Source of the DNA: an uncultured Clostridia bacterium
Lineage (GTDB): Bacteria > Bacillota > Clostridia > Christensenellales > Borkfalkiaceae
Assembly: GCA_930990665.1 (NCBI GenBank)
Contig: CAKNQN010000007.1
Span: 1-64,000 of the forward strand
Direction: 5' to 3'
DNA length: 64,000 nucleotides
Shown here: positions 58,345-64,000 of the stretch, piece after piece
Numbering within the stretch: the first letter of the stretch is position 1
Layout: each line of letters starts with the position of its first letter
Position numbers and translations under genes: made by a program
The notes under the pieces: generated by a model
Databases searched by the model: none
What the model saw: the letters and a program-made list of their open reading frames with translations, nothing else
What the model was told of the DNA's origin: nothing

Positions 58345-59727
58345 ATGAAGATCGATCTGACGGCGCTTCGTGGCAAGCGCGTATGCGTCGCTGTGTCGGG
58401 CGGCGGCGATTCGGTCGCGCTGTTGCATTGCCTTGCGGCGCAAGCGGCGGAAGAGGATATAGTGCTGAGTGCGGTCAATGTGGAACACGGCATCCGCGGC
58501 GAGAGTTCGCGCGCGGACACGGAATTTGTCCGCGCGCTCTGTGCAAGGCTGGGTTTGCCGCTGTACTGTTTTTCGGTGGACGTGCCTGCGCTTGCCCGCA
58601 CGGCGGGCGAAGGGGTGGAAGAGGCGGCGCGGAAGGCGCGCTACCGTATCTTTCTCGATCTGTTGCGCCGGGATAAGGCGGATGTGATCGCCACGGCGCA
58701 TCACGCGGGAGACAATGCCGAGAGCGTCCTATTCAACCTCTTCCGCGGGGCGTCGCTCACAGGGGCGGGGGGCATCCGCTCCTTTGTGCCGGCCGAAAGC
58801 CTGGCATATCTTTTTCCTTCCGAAGAAAGCGGTCCTGCGCTTGCAGGCAAGGGGATCGCGCGGCCGCTGCTCGGGGTGAGCAAGCGGGAAATTCTGCGCT
58901 ATCTGTATGAAAATTCCCTCGAATGGCGGGAAGACGAGAGCAATGCCGACGCCGCCTATTCCCGCAACTTTTTGCGGAGGGAGATCCTTGCGCCCGCGCG
59001 GGGACGTTTCCCTGCACTGGACAGGGCATTGTACGATTTTTCCCGCGCGGCCCGCGAGGATGACGAGTACCTTTACGGGCTCGCCCGTGCCTGTCTGGAA
59101 GAGGGTGAGGTGTGTTTTGTTTCGGAAGATGCGCCCGGGCCCCTCTTCGGGCGCGCCTGCGTGCTCGCTCTGCGCAGTCTCGGGGTCCGAGAAGACTATT
59201 CGGCGCGAAATATCGCCGATCTCCGCGCTCTGGCGAAGGGGGAAAACGGCGGCGCCGTGCACCTTCCGGGCGGCATTGTCGCCCGCCGCGAATACGGCAG
59301 GATCTCTTTTTCCCGCCCCGCGCCGTCGCAAGTTTCCCGCGAGGTGCCGTTCGGGGAGGGAGAGTTCGCATTTTGCAACTACGTCGTGCAGGTTTTTCGC
59401 ACAGACGAGCCCGCCTTCGGCGAGAAAGGTACGTTGTTTCTGGACGCGGACAAACTCCCCGCGGGGGCAGTTTTCCGCCTCAGAAGGGAAGGGGACGTCT
59501 TTGAAAAATTCGGCGGAGGAAGGAAAAAGCTGAAGGAGTTTTTCATCGATCGGAAGATCCCGCAAAGGGTGCGCGGCTCTCTGCCCGTGCTCGCCTGCGG
59601 CCAAGAGATCTTTGCCGTCTGCGGCGCAGAGATCTCCGAAAAGGTCAGGATCGATAAAAATACAAAAAATATATTCGCGATAAAACTAGCGGAAAAAGGA
59701 GAATCTTACAAATGCATCAGGACGTAG
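58345..59727 (+). CDS. tilS: tRNA(Ile)-lysidine synthase
   Basis: 460 residues. The PP-loop [15 protein letters not shown] near residue 20, [46 protein letters not shown] and [15 protein letters not shown] followed by [20 protein letters not shown] are all TilS marks; the C-terminal domain (FRLRREGD...[14 protein letters not shown]) is complete. It makes lysidine at C34 of the AUA-decoding tRNA-Ile, an essential step. Probably leaderless. It overlaps hpt by 16 bases, the usual tilS-hpt order of Firmicutes. Confidence 0.93.
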   Translation: MKIDLTALRGKRVCVAVSGGGDSVALLHCLAAQAAEEDIVLSAVNVEHGIRGESSRADTEFVRALCARLGLPLYCFSVDVPALARTAGEGVEEAARKARYRIFLDLLRRDKADVIATAHHAGDNAESVLFNLFRGASLTGAGGIRSFVPAESLAYLFPSEESGPALAGKGIARPLLGVSKREILRYLYENSLEWREDESNADAAYSRNFLRREILAPARGRFPALDRALYDFSRAAREDDEYLYGLARACLEEGEVCFVSEDAPGPLFGRACVLALRSLGVREDYSARNIADLRALAKGENGGAVHLPGGIVARREYGRISFSRPAPSQVSREVPFGEGEFAFCNYVVQVFRTDEPAFGEKGTLFLDADKLPAGAVFRLRREGDVFEKFGGGRKKLKEFFIDRKIPQRVRGSLPVLACGQEIFAVCGAEISEKVRIDKNTKNIFAIKLAEKGESYKCIRT

Positions 59728-60251
59728 AGAGCATCATGTTCTCAAAAGAACAGATCGCCGCGCGCATTGCCGAACTTGCCGCCACGCTCGATCAGGATTA
59801 TGCGGGCAAGAGACCGCTCATGGTCGGGATATTGAAGGGGAGTGTCATGTTTTACGCAGACCTTCTTCGCGCGATGACTATACCCTTGGAAATGGATTTC
59901 ATGGCCATCTCTTCTTACGGGGCGGGCGCGAAATCTTCCGGCGAAGTCAAGCTCATCAAGGACCTCGACCGCAAGATCGAGGGCAGGCACGTGATCATCG
60001 TGGAGGACATCATCGATTCCGGCTATACCCTTTCTTACCTCAAACGCATGCTGTATTCGCGCAAACCCGAGTCGGTCAAGATCTGCGCCCTGCTCGACAA
60101 ATACAGCCGCCGTTCGGTACCCATCGAGGCGGACTACAAGGGTTTCGACTGCGCCGATGAATTTGTCGTGGGCTTCGGCCTGGACTACGCCGAACGCTAT
60201 CGCAATCTGCCCTACATAGGTATTCTCAAACGCAGCGTCTATGAGAAGTAA
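59712..60251 (+). CDS. hpt: Hypoxanthine phosphoribosyltransferase
   Basis: 179 residues. [18 protein letters not shown] near the N-terminus, the PRPP-binding [17 protein letters not shown] and [20 protein letters not shown] are diagnostic. It salvages hypoxanthine and guanine with PRPP. ATG 59712 lies inside the tilS end, ten bases after AAAGGAGA. The usual third member, ftsH, is absent: a terminator follows. Confidence 0.94.
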   Translation: MHQDVESIMFSKEQIAARIAELAATLDQDYAGKRPLMVGILKGSVMFYADLLRAMTIPLEMDFMAISSYGAGAKSSGEVKLIKDLDRKIEGRHVIIVEDIIDSGYTLSYLKRMLYSRKPESVKICALLDKYSRRSVPIEADYKGFDCADEFVVGFGLDYAERYRNLPYIGILKRSVYEK

Positions 60252-60270
60252 TACCAGCGCAAGCGTGGAA

Positions 60271-60312
60271 AAAGCGCCCTGCGTTCCGTTTCAGGAACGC
60301 AGGGCGCTTTCG
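60271..60312. terminator. Terminator after hpt
   Basis: AAAGCGCCCTGCGTTCC, loop GTTTCA, complementary arm ending GCGCTTT. The convergent glf gene ends 150 bases further on, so it may act in both directions. The remaining gap to 60459 shows no gene. Confidence 0.8.
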
Positions 60313-60459
60313 GTTTATCTGTTGTAAAGTTGTTCGGAAAAGTCAGCCGCTTCCGACATATTCTGCGGCGTGGTCGGCGCCCAACAGGACGCTTTCGGTT
60401 AAGTTCCGGCAAGGGTCGTTGGACAAAGCATGCGCAGTGCTGAAAAGGTCTGTTTCGGA

Positions 60460-61566
60460 TCAGCGGAGGCCTTCGCTTTTGCACAGGCGGAAGGCCGCGG
60501 CGATCACTTTATCCATGTCGTAGTACTTGTATTCGCCGAGCCGTCCGCCGAACAGGACGTCCGGCCGGCTCTTTTTGAGATCGTCGTATGCGGCGGAGAG
60601 GCTTGCGTTTTTCTCGTCGTTGACGGGATAATAGGCCTCCATGCCTTCGCGGTATTCGGCGGGATATTCGCGCGTGATGATCGTTTTCGGCTGCTTTCCG
60701 AAATTGAAATGTTTGTGCTCGATGATGCGCGTGTAGGGCACTTCGGCGGCGGTGTAATTGATCACGGCGTTGCCCTGGAAATCGGGTATGTCCAGCGTTT
60801 CCGTCTCAAAACGGAGGGAACGGTATTCCAGTTTTCCGAGACTGTATCCGAAAAATTCGTCCGCCTTGCCTGTGTAGACGATCTTGCCGAAGGTGTCCTG
60901 CGTATTTTTGATGAAGTCGAAATAATCGGTGTTCAGGAGTATTTTCGCGCCTGCAAACATTCTTTCCGCCATGGCGGTGTAGCCGTCGCAGGGAATGCCC
61001 TGGTATTTGTCGTTGAAGTAGTTGTCGTCGTAGGTAAAGCGGAGGGGAAGTCTGCGGATGATGAAGGCGGGCAGACGGTCGCAGGGCCGTCCCCACTGTT
61101 TTTCGGTGTACCCCTTGACGAGGGTTTCGTACACGTCCCTCCCGACGAGGCTGATCGCCTGTTCTTCGAGGTTTTCCGGCTGTTTCCCGCCCAGACAGGC
61201 GCGCTGCGAATCGATGATCGCTTGCGCCTCTTCCGGCGTCTTCACGCCCCAGAGCGCCTCGAATGTATACATATTGAAGGGCATGCTGAACAACTTTCCG
61301 CGGAAGTTTGCCTTTACGCGGTTGATAAATCCGTTGAAGGCGGCGAAGCGGTTCACATACTGCCAGACCTCTTCGTCGGAGGTGTGAAAGATATGCGCAC
61401 CGTAGACGTGCACGTCGATCCCTTCCCGCTTTTCGGTATAGATGTTGCCGCCGATGTGCCCGCGGCGTTCGATCACGAGGCAGGTCTTGCCCGCTCGCAG
61501 CGCATGTTCGGCAACGACTGCGTTGGTCAGCCCTGCGCCGACAAGCAGATAATCGTAATGAGCCAT
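60460..61566 (-). CDS. glf: UDP-galactopyranose mutase
   Basis: 368 residues. The FAD-binding N-terminus YLLVGAGLTNAVVAEHALRA (GxGxxG with T/N variant), RRGHIGGNIYTEK, the HxYGAHIFHTSDEEVW stretch, and later FFGYSLGKLEYRSLRF and ITREYPAEY are conserved in Glf. It converts UDP-galactopyranose to UDP-galactofuranose with reduced FAD, feeding galactofuranose-containing surface glycans. Last gene of the leftward polysaccharide cluster; 19 bases after the ABC ATPase gene. Confidence 0.93.
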   Translation of the reverse strand: MAHYDYLLVGAGLTNAVVAEHALRAGKTCLVIERRGHIGGNIYTEKREGIDVHVYGAHIFHTSDEEVWQYVNRFAAFNGFINRVKANFRGKLFSMPFNMYTFEALWGVKTPEEAQAIIDSQRACLGGKQPENLEEQAISLVGRDVYETLVKGYTEKQWGRPCDRLPAFIIRRLPLRFTYDDNYFNDKYQGIPCDGYTAMAERMFAGAKILLNTDYFDFIKNTQDTFGKIVYTGKADEFFGYSLGKLEYRSLRFETETLDIPDFQGNAVINYTAAEVPYTRIIEHKHFNFGKQPKTIITREYPAEYREGMEAYYPVNDEKNASLSAAYDDLKKSRPDVLFGGRLGEYKYYDMDKVIAAAFRLCKSEGLR

Positions 61567-61585
61567 AGTACTCCCTAGGCCGCCG

Positions 61586-62356
61586 TCATTGGGCGGGTTG
61601 CATCATGGATTGTTTGTAGCGTTCGAAGATACTTTTTACGTCGCCGTCGGCGATCATGTGTCCGCGCTCGATCCAGATGGCGCGGTCGCACAGGCTTTCC
61701 ACCACATCGCTGTGGGAAACGATGAGGAAGGTCAGCCCTTTGGCGCGCAGTTCTTCCAACTTTTTGTAACATTTCTGCTGGAAAGCGATGTCGCCCACGG
61801 CGAGGATCTCGTCGATGAGCATGATCTCGGAATCCATGTTGATGGCGATGGAAAAGCCGAGCCGCGCGAGCATACCCGAAGAATAGGTCTTGACGGGGGA
61901 GTAGATAAAGTCGCCAAGTTCGGCAAATTCCAAGATGTTGTCCAGTTTTTCGTCGATCTCTTTTTTTGTGTAGCCGAGGATGGCGGCGTTGAGGTAGATG
62001 TTTTCCATGCCCGTGGCATTGCCGTCAAAGCCCGCTCCCAGCTGCAGGAGGGGGGAGATCCTTCCGTAAGCTTTTGCATAGCCTTCCGTCGGTTTGAGGA
62101 TGCCCGAAACGATCTTCAGGAGAGTGGATTTTCCCACGCCGTTGCGGCCGATCAGCGCCACCGCCTCGCCGCGGTGCACGGTGAAATCGATGTGTTCGAG
62201 GCAGACGAATTTTTCCCGTTTGAGATCCCCTCTGAAGGCGCGCACGACCAGCTCTTTGAGGGAGTCTACGCCCACTTCGTATTTGGTGAATTTCATGGTC
62301 ACGTCGCGCACTTCCAAAAGCACGTCCGACCTTTCTGCAGCTTCTGTCATATCCAC
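61586..62356 (-). CDS. ABC-type polysaccharide export ATPase (Wzt/TagH type)
   Basis: 256 residues. VRDVTMKFTKYEVGVDSLKE is the start seen in O-antigen/teichoic-acid export ATPases; Walker A GRNGVGKSTLLK, the LLQLGAGFDGNATGMENIYL Q-loop region specific to this group, signature YSSGMLARLGFS and Walker B IMLIDEILAVGD are complete. There is no C-terminal carbohydrate-binding domain as in Wzt. It powers export of a lipid-linked glycan with the permease encoded one base upstream. Confidence 0.9.
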   Translation of the reverse strand: MDMTEAAERSDVLLEVRDVTMKFTKYEVGVDSLKELVVRAFRGDLKREKFVCLEHIDFTVHRGEAVALIGRNGVGKSTLLKIVSGILKPTEGYAKAYGRISPLLQLGAGFDGNATGMENIYLNAAILGYTKKEIDEKLDNILEFAELGDFIYSPVKTYSSGMLARLGFSIAINMDSEIMLIDEILAVGDIAFQQKCYKKLEELRAKGLTFLIVSHSDVVESLCDRAIWIERGHMIADGDVKSIFERYKQSMMQPAQ

Positions 62357-62357
62357 C

Positions 62358-63161
62358 TCACAGCCGCGCCGCGATCTGGTTGCGCACGGCGGATAAAAAT
62401 GCGTAGCCGATGATGAACATCGCGATGCCGAACCCGTAACACACGATGTGCGCCTCCGCGGAGGGGATGGTCCCGATCAGAAGGTCGCGGAAGTAATTGA
62501 CATAGTGGTACATGGGATTGAGGTTCATGAACCTTTCCAGCGTGGCGTTTTTCAGCGCGTCGATGGTGTAAAAGAGGGGGGTCAGATAAGTCCAAAGCGT
62601 CAGGATGACCGAATAGATGTGCCTCAGATCCCGGAAAAACACATACAGCGCGCTCAGAAAATAGGAAAGCCCCAGCGAAAAGAGCATGATGGACGGGAGA
62701 AGTACGACGGTCAGAATAATCTGCCAGGTAAAGACATAGGCGCCCGCGAACCAGCGGAAGAGCATGACGATGAGAAGGGCGATGAAGGAAAAGCCGAATG
62801 TCACCAGCGCCGAAAAGGCATTCGCGGTCGGAAAAAGTCCGATGGATACGTTGGTCTTTTGCAGCATGTCCTGCTGTTCGACAAGGCAGGGGAGTGACCC
62901 GGTCGTCGAGGCGCGCATGATGCCGAAGATGATGTTGCCCGAGAGCACGTAGACGGGATAATCGAGGGCGATCCCTTCGCTCCCGAACAGGTTGATGAAC
63001 ACAAACGCCATGACGGCCATGTTGAGCAACGGGTTCAGAACCGTCCATAAAATTCCGATAAACGATCGGTAATACTGGTTTTTGATGTTCCGGCGCACGA
63101 GGAGGCGCAACAGATACATCTGCTGCGTCGGGCGCCTTGTCATTGCATTTTCTTTTTTCAT
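62358..63161 (-). CDS. ABC-type polysaccharide export permease (Wzm/TagG type)
   Basis: 267 residues with six hydrophobic segments of the ABC-2 type. LLVRRNIKNQYYRSFIGILW and LNPLLNMAVMAFVFINLFG near the N-terminus and LTPLFYTIDAL, LNPMYHYVNYFRDLLIG in the second half are typical of TagG/Wzm. ATG 63161 is chosen since GGGAG precedes it by six bases; an ATG 18 bases upstream overlaps the stop of the glycosyltransferase gene. Partner of the adjacent ATPase. Confidence 0.9.
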   Translation of the reverse strand: MKKENAMTRRPTQQMYLLRLLVRRNIKNQYYRSFIGILWTVLNPLLNMAVMAFVFINLFGSEGIALDYPVYVLSGNIIFGIMRASTTGSLPCLVEQQDMLQKTNVSIGLFPTANAFSALVTFGFSFIALLIVMLFRWFAGAYVFTWQIILTVVLLPSIMLFSLGLSYFLSALYVFFRDLRHIYSVILTLWTYLTPLFYTIDALKNATLERFMNLNPMYHYVNYFRDLLIGTIPSAEAHIVCYGFGIAMFIIGYAFLSAVRNQIAARL

Positions 63162-63175
63162 TCGGTTCTCCCGTA

Positions 63176-64000
63176 TCATTTTGCCCGCGGAGCGGCGACA
63201 TCGCACAGTGCCGCGGTGTAAAAATCGGAAAGGCGGTGCGCTTCGAGTTCAATGTCGAAATGCGCGTCCCGCAGCGATTGGGTGTTGTTCTGCCGCGTGC
63301 GCGGCTTTGCGAGCGCTTCCGCCCAGACGGACAGGTCGAGGGGCAGAAATTCATTGCCGCTGCCCACGTCCGCTTCGCGGCTCACTTTGTCCGAAAACAG
63401 ACAGCAAAGTCCCGCCGCCTGTGCTTCCAGGCCGACCATGGGCAGACCCTCATACAGGGAAGGCAGGGCGAATACGTCCGCCGCGCGGTACCAGGGCGCG
63501 GGGTCACAGGGCGGCACCCAGCGCACGCTCCCGCTGATGCCCAGTGCCTGCATTTTTTCTTTGAGCGCGGCATGTTCGGCGCCGTCGCCCAGCATCACGA
63601 GGGTCATCGGACGGATGCGTATGGCTTTTGCAAAGGCTTCCAGAAGGAAGAAGAGGTTTTTCTGCGGCGCGAACCGTCCGGCAAACAGGACGGTGTATCC
63701 CGTCTTGGGGGCGGCGAAACCTTCGGGCGAAAAACGTTTCAGATCGATCGCATTCGGAAGGATGGTCGCCTGTTTGGCGCGCTCTCTGTAAAGATTTTCC
63801 GCCGCCAGTTTTCCGCACGCCATCAGGTGCGTGGCGCAGCGCGCCGCAAACGGACGCAATATGGCTTTGGCGAGGTAACGGTCGGACTGCCTGTCAAAGG
63901 TGCTGTGCGCATGGCAGATGCGCACGGGCACGCCCGCACGCTTGGCGGCGGGCAGAGCAAAGGCGGAGAGGGTGGTCAGATGCGAATGCGCGATCGCGTA
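63176..64000 (-). CDS. Glycosyltransferase family 4 protein (partial, runs off the window)
   Basis: At least 274 residues; the 5-prime end lies beyond 64000. The reading frame stays open to the edge with typical GT4 text (AHSHLTTLSAFALPAAKRAG, then PVRICHAHST), so a GTG at 63931 is internal and not a start. Conserved elements: ILPNAIDLKRFSP, LFAGRFAPQKNLFFLLEAFA, MLGDGAEHAAL, and the donor-binding FALPSLYEGLPMVGLEAQAA. It resembles EpsF-like transferases and likely builds the glycan exported by the ABC pair next to it. Confidence 0.9.
   Translation of the reverse strand, partial: YAIAHSHLTTLSAFALPAAKRAGVPVRICHAHSTFDRQSDRYLAKAILRPFAARCATHLMACGKLAAENLYRERAKQATILPNAIDLKRFSPEGFAAPKTGYTVLFAGRFAPQKNLFFLLEAFAKAIRIRPMTLVMLGDGAEHAALKEKMQALGISGSVRWVPPCDPAPWYRAADVFALPSLYEGLPMVGLEAQAAGLCCLFSDKVSREADVGSGNEFLPLDLSVWAEALAKPRTRQNNTQSLRDAHFDIELEAHRLSDFYTAALCDVAAPRAK

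Noticed and set aside
63929..63931. GTG at 63931 as start of the glycosyltransferase
   Set aside because: The frame continues upstream with conserved GT4 sequence to the window edge, so the gene is truncated by the window.

Overview
The window looks like a chromosomal segment from a GC-rich anaerobic member of the Clostridia (Bacillota). Pointers are the spmA-spmB spore-maturation pair, a sensory-type [FeFe]-hydrogenase, an FMN riboswitch driving an ECF riboflavin transporter S component, a YtrA-type GntR regulator, BspA-like leucine-rich-repeat surface proteins and the neighbouring tilS-hpt pair. Promoters are easy to read: many genes have TTGACA-like and TATAAT-like hexamers exactly 17 bases apart. 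No rRNA or tRNA gene and no CRISPR array was seen. The species cannot be named from sequence reading alone.

Layout. 1-440: AT-rich edge of what looks like a mobile element, with one small conserved ORF and a perfect terminator. 646-3046: a URO-D-like protein and, divergently, a metal permease behind a duplicated promoter region. 3303-6720: a compact operon of DRTGG protein, GHKL ATPase, [FeFe]-hydrogenase-like protein, second DRTGG protein and PHP phosphoesterase. 6998-13859: histidinol-phosphate aminotransferase, a degenerate dehydrogenase-like protein, an M1 peptidase lipoprotein, a DUF1846 protein, a CvpA-like and a DUF1294 protein. 14196-19953: GntR regulator, ABC ATPase, membrane subunit and a 1227-residue LRR surface protein, headed by a 23-base inverted repeat. 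20134-25771: ketopantoate reductase, CMP-kinase-like protein, TtcA-like PP-loop enzyme and a 926-residue repeat lipoprotein. 25904-36404: RNA methyltransferase, MFS transporter, YbhN-like flippase, GT8, nitroreductase, GH2 beta-galactosidase and Fe-alcohol dehydrogenase. 36750-41791: a pilin-like surface protein and a DUF5058 / membrane partner / M20 peptidase operon.

42154-48454: FMN riboswitch-ribU, then tsaE-tsaB-rimI-hydrolase-membrane Mur ligase, followed by ddl. 48710-53273: an XRE regulator divergent from a small unknown protein, metG, spmAB and a well-delimited candidate small RNA. 53335-60251: M16 peptidase, a MATE exporter broken by an amber codon, YbaK/EbsC deacylase, CLC channel, tilS and hpt. 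60460-64000: a leftward surface-polysaccharide cluster of GT4 glycosyltransferase, ABC permease, ABC ATPase and UDP-galactopyranose mutase, which runs off the right edge.

Most notable: a putative H2-sensing module whose hydrogenase keeps the four H-cluster cysteines but has alanine at the proton-transfer cysteine; a candidate sRNA at about 53155-53273 with phased A-tracts, consensus promoter, C-rich linker and terminator; a second candidate sRNA at about 31724-31871; two apparently leaderless RNA-modification genes; an operon whose hydrolase seems to start at ACG; and a recurring class of decayed intergenic minisatellites with unrelated unit lengths.
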